Shown here in pieces: positions 8,297 to 15,978 of a stretch of DNA of 64,000 bases (position 1 is its first letter; each line of letters begins with the position of its first letter). The position numbers and the translations under genes are program-made. Below the pieces are notes generated by a model. The model searched no databases, was not told where the DNA came from, and worked only from the letters and a program-made list of their open reading frames with translations. Source of the DNA: Acidimicrobiales bacterium (GTDB lineage: Bacteria; Actinomycetota; Acidimicrobiia; Acidimicrobiales; SHLQ01); assembly GCA_020628865.1 (NCBI GenBank), contig JAHDEJ010000002.1, forward strand, positions 1 through 64,000. The letters run 5' to 3'.

Positions 8297-9160
8297 TCAG
8301 TCCTGCCAGTCCTCGATCGCCTTCACGTCCTTGAGCCACAGCCCGCCACCACGCCGTTCGCCGGGCGTGTACGAGCGATGACCGAGGAGCAGCTGGACCC
8401 GTTCGGATTGCTGCGCCAGGTCTTCGGCTCGGTAGTCGAGCGGCGAAGCTTCCTCCGGGGTCAGCCAACCGGCGACGAAGCTGAGGTGCATCGCATGGCG
8501 CCACCGATCCGTGCGGTTGGCGCCCCCGCCGTGCAAGACGTTCCCGGAGTACACGAACGCGTCGCCAGGACCGAGCTCGGCGGGGACCGAATCCTCGTCG
8601 GAGTAGAGCTCGAGTTCGCTTCGACGATGGCTGCCGGGCACGACTCGGGTGGCCCCGAGCTCTTCGGTGACGTCGCCGAGCCCGATCATTGCGCTGAGGG
8701 TGACCTCGGGAGTGCTGGGCCAGGTGCGGGAGATGAACTCCCACCAGTTGTCGGCGTCGCGATGCAGCGCCTGGGCCTTCTCCCCCGGCCCGATGAACAT
8801 CACCTGGCCGGTGTTGACCCAGTACGACCCGCAGTGTGGGAGGAGCACGGCGTCGGCGAGGGCCGCAAAGACGTCGTTGTCGAGCATCTCGAAGAACGCC
8901 GGGCTGAGCAGACCGAGGCTGGAGAAGCGGATGGTGTTCGCCCCCACGAACGCTGCGCCGGCCTCGCCCATGCCCTGGGTGGCCGAGCCGGGCACGATCT
9001 CCCGTGCACGTTCGATGGCCGCCTCGTGCATCGAGTCGATGACCGACTGGGGAAACATCTTCTCGACGATGACGCCGCCGTCGGCGTCCAGGTGGGCCAG
9101 CATCTCCTCGACCGGAGCGGTGGCTGCCACTCGGGCGAGGGAGCGCAGTGCGTCGTCCAT
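8297..9160 (-). CDS. second phytanoyl-CoA-dioxygenase-family oxygenase
   Basis: 287 residues, the normal PhyH size. His133-x-Asp135 (LHRDAD) and His210 (VLHGGG) form the iron site; R-H-A-M-H-L-S-F-V at the end of the barrel contains the 2-oxoglutarate-binding Arg. It is not a close copy of the neighbouring PhyH protein, so the pair is unlikely to be a recent duplication and may act on different substrates or at successive steps. The gap to the upstream HAD gene is 28 bases, pointing to one transcript. Confidence 0.9.
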   Translation of the reverse strand: MDDALRSLARVAATAPVEEMLAHLDADGGVIVEKMFPQSVIDSMHEAAIERAREIVPGSATQGMGEAGAAFVGANTIRFSSLGLLSPAFFEMLDNDVFAALADAVLLPHCGSYWVNTGQVMFIGPGEKAQALHRDADNWWEFISRTWPSTPEVTLSAMIGLGDVTEELGATRVVPGSHRRSELELYSDEDSVPAELGPGDAFVYSGNVLHGGGANRTDRWRHAMHLSFVAGWLTPEEASPLDYRAEDLAQQSERVQLLLGHRSYTPGERRGGGLWLKDVKAIEDWQD

Positions 9161-9188
9161 GGGCCGACAGTACCCCAGGCCCGATCGT

Positions 9189-9857
9189 TCAGAAATGGTT
9201 GAGCAGATCGACGAAGCAGTCGAGGACGAGCAGTCGGTCGTGGTCCGGGACCTCGCCGTCTTCGTGCCCCCACGTGTCCGGGTGTGGGATGTGCACGGCG
9301 CCGAGCCCGACGGAGAGGGCGGGAACGATGTCGCTCCGGGGCGAGTTGCCGATCATCCAGGACTCGGCGACGTCGAGCCCCTGGTCGGCCACCACGCCGC
9401 TGTAGGCGTCCGGCGTCTTCTCGGGAACGATGTGGATCGAGTCGAAGTGGGATTCGAGCCCGGAGACCTCGAGCTTCTTCGATTGCTCCGTTGGGTCGCC
9501 CTTCGTCACGAGGTGCAGATCGTGACGGTCCCGAAGTGCTTCGAGCGTGGGCACCACGCCCGGCAGGAGGTCGACCGACTGCCACTCGAACGGTTCCACG
9601 AGCAGGTTCACACGTTCGTGCTGCTCACGGGTCGGTTCCGCCCGCTGGTGGCGGCGGATCGTCTCCAGCAGGCTGAGCCGGAACGTGGCGGCACCGTAGC
9701 CGTGGCGAACGACGAGCTCGCGTTGCACCTGGTCGGCGAACTCGAGGAAGGCGGTCGGCGCCTCGGGAGCGATCCAGTCGGCGAATCGATCGTTTACGTC
9801 GTGGAAGACGCGAATGTTCTCCCAGAGCGTGTCGTCGGCGTCGATCAGCAGCGCCAT
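9189..9857 (-). CDS. HAD-superfamily hydrolase
   Basis: 222 residues. The motif I LLIDADDTLWEN has the nucleophile Asp6 and acid Asp8; motif II is LVTKGD with Thr and the following Lys; the later Lys and M-I-G-N-S-P-R-S-D form motifs III and IV. The insert between strands marks a C1-capped, YjjG/PpaX-like phosphatase acting on small phosphorylated compounds. It starts three bases after the stop of the ABC permease gene and precedes two PhyH oxygenases, so the four are probably co-transcribed. Confidence 0.9.
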   Translation of the reverse strand: MALLIDADDTLWENIRVFHDVNDRFADWIAPEAPTAFLEFADQVQRELVVRHGYGAATFRLSLLETIRRHQRAEPTREQHERVNLLVEPFEWQSVDLLPGVVPTLEALRDRHDLHLVTKGDPTEQSKKLEVSGLESHFDSIHIVPEKTPDAYSGVVADQGLDVAESWMIGNSPRSDIVPALSVGLGAVHIPHPDTWGHEDGEVPDHDRLLVLDCFVDLLNHF

Positions 9858-9860
9858 CGG

Positions 9861-10967
9861 TCAGCGAAGGACCGGCGGCACATCGTCGCGTCGACCGGGA
9901 CGAAGGAGGTGCTGGACGAGGCGGAGGAGCAGGTCGAGGACGAGAGTCAGGAGGATGGCCACCCCGAGCCAGACGAGCATCTGGTCCATCCGCAGGAAGG
10001 TGCGGGCGGTCCAGATGGCAGAAACCACACCGGTGGCCGACCCCACGACCTCCACCAGCGCCAGCGTGGCCCAGGCGAGGGGCAGCGCCGAACGGATTCC
10101 CTCGACGACTCGAGCGCCCACAGCGAAGGTCCAGCCACGACCCGCGTCGGCGAAGGCCCCGGCAGTGGTGAAGCTGACGGACGCGAACACGGCGATGGCC
10201 GGTGGGATGAAGAGCGGCACGTCCAGGCCCCACCACACCAGCAGGATCGGGAAGAACACGGCAGGGGCGGCGAAGCGGAACAGCGCCGGGATGGGCTGGA
10301 GCAGCCGCCCGAACCTGGGCGAACCGCCGATCACCCGCCCAAAGCCAAGGCCGACGACACCGCCCACGACGATTGCCCCGACGAGCCGAGCCGCCGTGTG
10401 CAGGATGTGGTCCCAGAACTCGTTCTGCCCGATCATGTCGGACAGTGCGTCGAACGTGACCTTCGGCGACGGCAGATCCACCTCGGCAACGACGGGGTTC
10501 GGGCTGCGAGTGAGTGCCCACCACGCTCCGGCCAGTGCGCCAACCCACACGAGGATCCCGAGCCCCGCCCACACGACGGCACCGGTGTCTCGCCCGGTCC
10601 GGTCCACGAGCGGGGCGTCCGGTTCGCCGGTCGCAGACCCATCGGCTTCTTCGGGTTCGGCCGGCGCTTCAGCGACGAAGTCGGGTGCGGAAACGATCGG
10701 TGGCACGGCAACGGTCGGATCGGCCAGGCCGGTGGGCGGCCCGGTGAACACGGTTGGTGGAGGTTCCGGGGGTCCGGAAGGCATGTCGATCGACACGGTG
10801 TCCTGGCTGGCGGCCGCATCGGGCGGCAAGGGCGGCGCAGGCGTGGTGTCGATGACCGGAGGGCGAATTTCCACTGTCGGCAAGGGCGGAGGCGTCAGGG
10901 CAGCCTGCTCAGGCGTCGGAAGATCGGCCCAGGGGTCGTTCTCTTGGGGCGCATCGGAGTCGGGCAT
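9861..10967 (-). CDS. ABC transporter permease (SsuC/TauC type) with long proline-rich N-terminus
   Basis: 368 residues. Residues 1 to about 125 are Pro/Ala/Asp-rich and look disordered, an extension unusual for this family. A membrane helix follows, then the binding-protein-dependent permease domain with five to six helices and the coupling-loop region around GVVSAIWTARTFLRMDQM. Relatives import taurine, alkane sulfonates, nitrate or related anions. No ATPase or binding-protein gene is adjacent, so the partners must be encoded elsewhere or the protein has another role. Confidence 0.82.
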   Translation of the reverse strand: MPDSDAPQENDPWADLPTPEQAALTPPPLPTVEIRPPVIDTTPAPPLPPDAAASQDTVSIDMPSGPPEPPPTVFTGPPTGLADPTVAVPPIVSAPDFVAEAPAEPEEADGSATGEPDAPLVDRTGRDTGAVVWAGLGILVWVGALAGAWWALTRSPNPVVAEVDLPSPKVTFDALSDMIGQNEFWDHILHTAARLVGAIVVGGVVGLGFGRVIGGSPRFGRLLQPIPALFRFAAPAVFFPILLVWWGLDVPLFIPPAIAVFASVSFTTAGAFADAGRGWTFAVGARVVEGIRSALPLAWATLALVEVVGSATGVVSAIWTARTFLRMDQMLVWLGVAILLTLVLDLLLRLVQHLLRPGRRDDVPPVLR

Positions 10968-10982
10968 CCTCCGAGTATGGCG

Positions 10983-12623
10983 TCAGACGCACGTATGCGT
11001 GGTTTTCACCCCTCCGGGACGAATCACGATGACGAAGGCGTCATTGGCTCCACCGGGAATCGTGTAGCCGGCTGCACCGTCGGGGGCAGTGACCAACCAG
11101 CTGCCGTTGCGTCGAACGTTGACGTCGTTGAACGCAGCATCCCAGGAGAGGACCATGTCGTTGCCGACCGCGGTGGCTTCACAGGGCGCGTTCGGTGGTG
11201 GCGGCGCACCATCCCGCTCGCATGGGAAGTCCGTACGCACACCATCGATGCGCACCCGCACGAGATAGGTGGCGGCGTCGTTTGCGGCCCCGGCGATCGT
11301 CGTGGTCGTCACGTTGCCGGGCGTGCTGTGCCACGACGCACCCCGTCGGATGACTGCACGGCCGAAGCCGTCGGTCCAGCTGAGGACGAGATCGTTGCCG
11401 ACGGCCGAGGCGGTGCATTCGAGCTCGGCCGGTGGCGGCGGAGGTGGTGGCGGCGGCGGGGCGTCCCCACCGACGCGGACGGCGATGTAGTCGCGGCCGC
11501 CCACCATCTCGACTGCATCGTCCACGTCGTCGACGACGACCGGCGCGGTCCGATCGGTGGTCGAGCCATCGCCCAATTGGCCGGAGTCGTTGCGTCCCCA
11601 CGCCCGAATGGTTCCATCGGCGGCAGCCGCCATGCCGTAGTCGCGGCCGGAACCGATCGCAACGGAGGTGGGAACCCCGACTCGCACTGGGCGGGTTCGT
11701 TCGATCGTGGTGCCGTCCCCGAGCTGACCCAGGTTGTTGCGGCCCCACGCCCACACGCGGCCGGCCGAGTCGAGGGCGATGCTGTGGAACCCGAACGCCT
11801 CGACCTGGACGATGTTCGAAAGGCCCTGGACCTGCTGCGGGACGGTTCGGTCCGTGGTGGTGCCGTCGCCGAGCTGGCCGTAGTTGTTGTCGCCCCAGGT
11901 CCACACGGTTCCGTCCGTTCGCAGGACGATGGCGTGGATCCGGCCGCTCGAGATCTCGCTGACACCGGAGATGCCCGTGACCGCGACCGGGGTCGCCGAC
12001 GCCGTGGTGTTGCCGCGTCCGAGCTGACCGTTGTCGTTGTCGCCCCAGGCTCGCAGGGTGCCGTCGGAGCGGAGGGCGAGCGTGTGTTCACGCCCGCCGG
12101 CCACCGCGACGACGCCGCTGATCCCGCCGACCCGCTGCGGTGAATTCCGGTTGACCTCGTCGCCGAGGCCGAGCTGGCCGTGTGAGTTTCGACCCCAGCT
12201 CCACACCTCGCCGTTGCGAACGGCAAGCGAGTGGTAGTGGCCGGCGCCGACTGCGGTGACGTTGTCGAGTCCGGGCGAAACAGGGTTGGCCCGATTGGCG
12301 GAGGTGCCGTCGCCCAGCTGGCCGGAGCCGTTCCAGCCCCAGGTCGAGACGGACCCGTCGGACTCAGCCGCCACCACATGGTGACGGCCACCGGCGATGT
12401 CGACCGTGCCGGCAACACCGGATTGCACCGCGTTGCCGCGATACGAGGTGGTGCCGTCGCCGAGTTGGGAGAGTTGATTGGCGCCCCACGCATACACGTC
12501 GCCGTCGGCGGCAACGGCCACGCCTGGCGTCGCCACCACCACCGTGGCCACGACCGCCAGCGCAACGCCGATTCGGGTCCCTGTCTGTACCGCCGCCTGC
12601 CACGCACCACCGATTGCCCTCAT
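10983..12623 (-). CDS. secreted RCC1-repeat (beta-propeller) protein
   Basis: About 546 residues. A Sec signal peptide ends near AVAADGDV. Seven RCC1-type repeats follow, each with a W-G-x-N-x-x-G-Q-L-G-D-G-T core, enough for one seven-bladed propeller. A proline spacer (about ten Pro in a row) leads to two copies of a module starting CxAxAVGNDxVLSW, a fibronectin-like segment common in secreted actinobacterial proteins. Bacterial members bind partners at the cell surface or outside; the partner is unknown. ATG at 12623 is chosen because the signal peptide then has normal length. It lies 15 bases upstream of the permease gene. Confidence 0.85.
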   Translation of the reverse strand: MRAIGGAWQAAVQTGTRIGVALAVVATVVVATPGVAVAADGDVYAWGANQLSQLGDGTTSYRGNAVQSGVAGTVDIAGGRHHVVAAESDGSVSTWGWNGSGQLGDGTSANRANPVSPGLDNVTAVGAGHYHSLAVRNGEVWSWGRNSHGQLGLGDEVNRNSPQRVGGISGVVAVAGGREHTLALRSDGTLRAWGDNDNGQLGRGNTTASATPVAVTGISGVSEISSGRIHAIVLRTDGTVWTWGDNNYGQLGDGTTTDRTVPQQVQGLSNIVQVEAFGFHSIALDSAGRVWAWGRNNLGQLGDGTTIERTRPVRVGVPTSVAIGSGRDYGMAAAADGTIRAWGRNDSGQLGDGSTTDRTAPVVVDDVDDAVEMVGGRDYIAVRVGGDAPPPPPPPPPPAELECTASAVGNDLVLSWTDGFGRAVIRRGASWHSTPGNVTTTTIAGAANDAATYLVRVRIDGVRTDFPCERDGAPPPPNAPCEATAVGNDMVLSWDAAFNDVNVRRNGSWLVTAPDGAAGYTIPGGANDAFVIVIRPGGVKTTHTCV

Positions 12624-12677
12624 GTGGCAATCGTAGGTCACGCTCTGTGCCGTTGAACAGGTCCGTGCGGATCGGGG

Positions 12678-13436
12678 TCAGTTCGACGTGCGGAGCGTGC
12701 GCAGCCGGTCGAACACGGCTTGCGTACAACCGGCGACCGGGGTCCGTCGCTCCGCGTGCTCGAGCGTGAGCAGCGAACGATCGAACGCATCGCCGGTGGC
12801 CACGCCGACCTCCTGGCACACGAGGACGGCGCCGAGGTAGTCCCACACGCCGTGCGCGTTGTCGTCGAAGTCGACGTAGCCGCCGAGTCGCCCCTCCGCC
12901 ACGGCGCACAGGTCGAGGGCTGCCGCTCCGAACGTGCGAAATTGCCCCCAGCCAGGGCTCGCGGGCGGCCGGCCGTTCACGCCGATGACCGTGTCTTCGA
13001 ACGAGCGGGCCAACGGTGGCGCCATGGGGTGCCCGTCCCGGGTCGCTCCCCCGCCTCGCGTCGCCTCGAACCGGGTCCCGGATGCGTGGTTGACGACGAT
13101 CGACTGCAGCGGGCCGTCGTCGTCGACGACACAGATGCTCGTGGCGTACCAGGGCAGCCCCAGCGAGGCGTTGGTGGAGCCGTCGACGGGGTCGACGACG
13201 GCGATCAGCGCCCGGTCTGGATGCTGCACTCCTGCCTCTTCCGACAGCACCCCGAGACCGGCGGACGACAACGCATCGACGATCGGACCGTCCACGTCGA
13301 GGTCGAACGCGTACTGCCCGTCGCGTTCGCCGCTCTCGCCACGCGCCTCGTCCGTTCGTGTTGCCACCTCCGCCAGCACCGTGGCGGCGAGGTCGCACGC
13401 GTGACGGAGCACGTCGTCGAGCGAATTCGTGGACAT
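12678..13436 (-). CDS. inositol-monophosphatase-family phosphatase
   Basis: 252 residues. The metal-binding signature VVDPVDGSTN (motif A) and the C-terminal WDYLGAVLVCQEVG (motif B) are both present, with an upstream Glu-Glu pair (LSEEAG) completing the site. The family cleaves inositol phosphates, 3'-phosphoadenosine 5'-phosphate, fructose-1,6-bisphosphate or histidinol phosphate; the sequence does not discriminate clearly. ATG at 13436 fits the family's usual beginning; a longer frame upstream has no conserved residues. It is divergent from a hypothetical gene with a 110-base gap. Confidence 0.9.
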   Translation of the reverse strand: MSTNSLDDVLRHACDLAATVLAEVATRTDEARGESGERDGQYAFDLDVDGPIVDALSSAGLGVLSEEAGVQHPDRALIAVVDPVDGSTNASLGLPWYATSICVVDDDGPLQSIVVNHASGTRFEATRGGGATRDGHPMAPPLARSFEDTVIGVNGRPPASPGWGQFRTFGAAALDLCAVAEGRLGGYVDFDDNAHGVWDYLGAVLVCQEVGVATGDAFDRSLLTLEHAERRTPVAGCTQAVFDRLRTLRTSN

Positions 13437-13546
13437 GCGACGGCCTCCGTCGGGTCGAGATGATCTTCCCGGCCAGTTTGCCCCGTCGAACGAGCCGAGC
13501 GGGTAGCCTGCCCAGACGGACAACCGGGGGGTTGAAGGGCACCGTA

Positions 13547-14119
13547 GTGGCGATCATCGACATTGCAGGATTCATCACCGATCTGAAGGACCACGCGACC
13601 CACCACGGTTTCCACGTCCACGACGAGCGGCACTTCGTCGAGACGTACTCCATGCGTCAGGCGTTCGAGGTCGACCTCCACCCCGAGCACGCGTGCGGCG
13701 GCCCGCTCGACCTGCACCTGTCGCTCGAGATCGACCCACGCGTGCTGCTTGCGTTCGAGGACGAGGTCTACTCGATGCCCGATCCGGGGGATGCACCGAG
13801 TGAAGACCTTCGCTTCCCACTGTTGTTCACGTGGAGCCTCCCGCCGCTCATCCACGGTCCGGACCTTCTCGTCCTCGCCACCGAGCTGGCCGGCATCGGC
13901 GGGCCCGACCTTCCGCTGGACATCAGCGCCGTCGACGGCTTCGCCGCCGTCACCGACGCGCCTGAGCGAAGCCTCAACGTGGTCGCTCGGGTCGAGCTCC
14001 CGCTTTCGCGCATCTATCTCGGCGAAGACGACCTGTGCGACGTCCTCGACCGCTGCCACGCCGTGAGCGATTACCTCCTCGACCGGGCCGTGATGTGGCT
14101 CGACGAAGGCCTCGCCTAG
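13547..14119 (+). CDS. conserved-looking hypothetical protein
   Basis: About 190 residues, acidic, soluble, with regularly spaced His and Asp (THHGFHVHDERHFVE, LHPEHACGG) and an alternating pattern of strands and helices ending in a long helix (LDRCHAVSDYLLDRAVMWLDEGLA). The composition and the clean frame argue for a real gene. I do not recognise the family. Starts possible at GTG 13547 or TTG 13532. It shares a divergent promoter region with the IMPase gene. Confidence 0.7.
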   Translation: MAIIDIAGFITDLKDHATHHGFHVHDERHFVETYSMRQAFEVDLHPEHACGGPLDLHLSLEIDPRVLLAFEDEVYSMPDPGDAPSEDLRFPLLFTWSLPPLIHGPDLLVLATELAGIGGPDLPLDISAVDGFAAVTDAPERSLNVVARVELPLSRIYLGEDDLCDVLDRCHAVSDYLLDRAVMWLDEGLA

Positions 14120-14251
14120 CCAAATCCACCCATCGGTCATGTCATTTTGGTGACATTCGATGGCCACGTGTTCACGCATCGTGCAACTCAAGTAGGTTGG
14201 CCGCACAACGCAGCCACGAAGAGTGAGGCTGCGTGCAGGAGGGAATTGCAC

Positions 14252-14428
14252 GTGACGGTCACCGCACCGTTCGGCGCCACAGAGGACGCCGCACCGCGAA
14301 CACAACGAATCGAACAGGTCGACCCGCCATCGCTTCGTCGCGACCCGGTCCTCCCCTTCATCGTTGTCGGTGTCGTGACGCTCGTGGCGATCATCGCCCT
14401 CGGCTACCTGCTCACCGCTCCCGTCTGA
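14252..14428 (+). CDS. small single-pass membrane protein
   Basis: 58 residues from the GTG at 14252, preceded by an excellent ribosome binding site (AGGAGGG eight bases upstream). A polar N-terminal half of about 30 residues is followed by one strongly hydrophobic helix (LPFIVVGVVTLVAIIALGYLLTAPV) at the very C-terminus, a tail-anchored layout. No family recognised. Confidence 0.65.
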   Translation: MTVTAPFGATEDAAPRTQRIEQVDPPSLRRDPVLPFIVVGVVTLVAIIALGYLLTAPV

Positions 14429-14439
14429 CCGTTCCCAAA

Positions 14440-14462
14440 CTTCTGAACGAATCGTTCAGAAG
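14440..14462. terminator. 23-base inverted repeat (terminator or operator)
   Basis: CTTCTGAACGA and TCGTTCAGAAG are perfect arms around a single A. It lies 11 bases after the stop of the small membrane protein gene and 119 bases before the spondin-domain gene. It could end the first transcript or bind a regulator of the second; there is no T-run. Confidence 0.4.
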
Positions 14463-14471
14463 GCTGAACGA

Positions 14472-14487
14472 TGTAAGACGCCTTACA
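14472..14487. promoter_or_regulatory. candidate operator upstream of the spondin-domain gene
   Basis: TGTAAG-acgc-CTTACA, a 16-base dyad with arms of six, ten bases after the 14440-14462 repeat. Its size and symmetry suit a TetR-like dimer. The regulator is unknown and no such gene is adjacent. Confidence 0.35.
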
Positions 14488-14581
14488 ACGTCGGTAACAA
14501 GGCGACCACTCTTCCCCGCAGCCCGCGGCACTTCCTTACGTTCTCCCCTTGCGAACACAAACCACTCGTAAGGGAGATGCA

Positions 14582-15856
14582 ATGCGCACAATGAAAGCAA
14601 TCCTGGCCTCCGTGCTGGGGCTGGCGGTCTTCGCCTCACTACTCACGGCTCCAGCCGGAGCACAAGGCGTCGCTGACGACGCCGTTCAGCTGCAGAACGG
14701 TCCGGGCCGGTCCTACGAGGTCACGATCACGAACGTGTCCGGACAGCCCGTGACACCGCCGGTCGTCGCTGTGCACAACCGACTCGCCGACCTGTACGAG
14801 GTTGGCGAAGCCGCCTCCACCGAAATCCAGGAAGTCGCTGAGAACGGCAACATCACCCCGCTGGTCGAGCTCGCCGGGGAGACCCGCGGCGTGCACGGTG
14901 CTGCCGTGGCCGGCGAGGGTCCGCTGTTCCCCGGTGAGTCCGTGACCGTCCAGGTCGACGCGGACCGCGGCCGCCGCCTCTCCCTCGTCTCCATGGTCGT
15001 GTGCACGAACGACGGCATCACGGGCCTCGACACCGTGAAGCTGCCCCGCCGCTCCGGCCAGACCAGCAACTTCAGCACCGTCGCCTACGACGCCGGTACC
15101 GAGCAGAACATCGAAGACCCCGACTGGTGGGTCCCGCCGTGCGGCGGCAACGGAGAGAACCTCCACACCGCCGAAGACGGTGTCATCACCGCCCACCCCG
15201 GCCTCGAAGGCTTCGAAGAGCTCGACTTCGCCACCGGCGACACCATCCTCGAGGTCGAGGTCACCCGCCTGCCGCGTCGTACCCGCACCTACGAGGTCAC
15301 GGTGACCAACAACTCCGGTCAGCCGGCCACCCCGCCCGTCGTGGCGCTGCACAACCGCTCCACCAGCCTCTACCAGGTGGGTCAGGCCGCAAGCGAAGCC
15401 GTTCAGGCGATCGCCGAGAACGGCGACAACTCACTGCTCGTCGAAGCGGCAGCCGGTCTTGGCGGCGTCGGCGGGTTCGCCGTCGTCGGTGACGGTCCGA
15501 TCCTTCCGGGTGAGTCGGCCACGGCCACCATCACCACGGATGCCCGCGGTCGGGTCCTCAGCCTCGTGTCGATGATCGTCTGCACGAACGACGGCTTCAG
15601 CGGCATCAACAGCATGCGTCTCGCTCGTGCCACCGGTCGTACGGTCACCGTCGAGCCCCGCACCTACGATGCCGGCACCGAGCAGAACATCGAAGACCCC
15701 GACTGGTGGGTCCCGCCGTGCGGCGGCAACGGAGAGAACCTCCACACCGCTGAAGACGGCGTCATCACCGCCCACCCCGGCCTCGCCGGTTTCGACGCTC
15801 TCGACTTCGCCGCCGGCGAACGTCTCCTGAGCGTGGAGATCACCCGGGTCGGCTGA
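14582..15856 (+). CDS. secreted protein with two tandem Spondin_N domains
   Basis: 424 residues. A signal peptide ends at PAGAQG (about 25). Two Spondin_N-type domains follow, about 38-200 and 230-390. Each runs through YEVT(I/V)TN.SGQP.TPPVVA.HNR, a G-E/D-G-P-(L/I)-x-PGES loop, and LSLVSM(V/I)VCTNDG. Each is followed by the same about 40-residue segment rich in Trp, Pro and Gly (TEQNIEDPDWWVPPCGGNGE...). In bacteria such proteins are exported and probably adhesive or matrix-associated; Spondin_N is a C2-like fold that can bind metal. The DNA of the two tail segments is nearly identical (see repeat entry). ATG at 14582 follows AAGGGAGATGCA. Confidence 0.88.
   Translation: MRTMKAILASVLGLAVFASLLTAPAGAQGVADDAVQLQNGPGRSYEVTITNVSGQPVTPPVVAVHNRLADLYEVGEAASTEIQEVAENGNITPLVELAGETRGVHGAAVAGEGPLFPGESVTVQVDADRGRRLSLVSMVVCTNDGITGLDTVKLPRRSGQTSNFSTVAYDAGTEQNIEDPDWWVPPCGGNGENLHTAEDGVITAHPGLEGFEELDFATGDTILEVEVTRLPRRTRTYEVTVTNNSGQPATPPVVALHNRSTSLYQVGQAASEAVQAIAENGDNSLLVEAAAGLGGVGGFAVVGDGPILPGESATATITTDARGRVLSLVSMIVCTNDGFSGINSMRLARATGRTVTVEPRTYDAGTEQNIEDPDWWVPPCGGNGENLHTAEDGVITAHPGLAGFDALDFAAGERLLSVEITRVG
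15084..15206 (+). repeat. intragenic near-identical repeat, copy 1
   Basis: 123 bases matching 15663-15785 with about four differences, all at third codon positions as far as I can see. The flanking parts of the two Spondin_N units differ much more, so this segment was duplicated or converted recently or is under strong constraint. Confidence 0.85.
15663..15785 (+). repeat. intragenic near-identical repeat, copy 2
   Basis: Second copy of the 123-base segment at 15084-15206, in the same reading frame 579 bases downstream, closing the second Spondin_N unit. Confidence 0.85.
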
Positions 15857-15868
15857 TTCCCATCAGCT

Positions 15869-15948
15869 GATGGTGCTGGGAATTCCACAGCACCAGCACC
15901 ATCGGTTGCCTCCGGGCGAGCCCGCCGGTCGTTTCGATCGGCGGGCTC
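15869..15948 (+). terminator. double hairpin terminator after the spondin-domain gene
   Basis: Two strong stems follow the stop codon: GATGGTGCTGG (15869-15879) with CCAGCACCATC (15893-15903), and GAGCCCGCCGGTCG (15918-15931) with CGATCGGCGGGCTC (15935-15948) around a TTT loop. No long T-run follows, as is usual for actinobacterial terminators. Confidence 0.65.
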
Positions 15949-15978
15949 TCCCGCGTTCCGATGACCTACGCTGGCGCA

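Noticed and set aside
8649-12143. Very long plus-strand open frame (over 1100 codons) opposite the dioxygenase to RCC1 genes
   Set aside because: His/Arg/Gly-rich shadow typical of high-GC antisense; five recognisable genes lie on the other strand.
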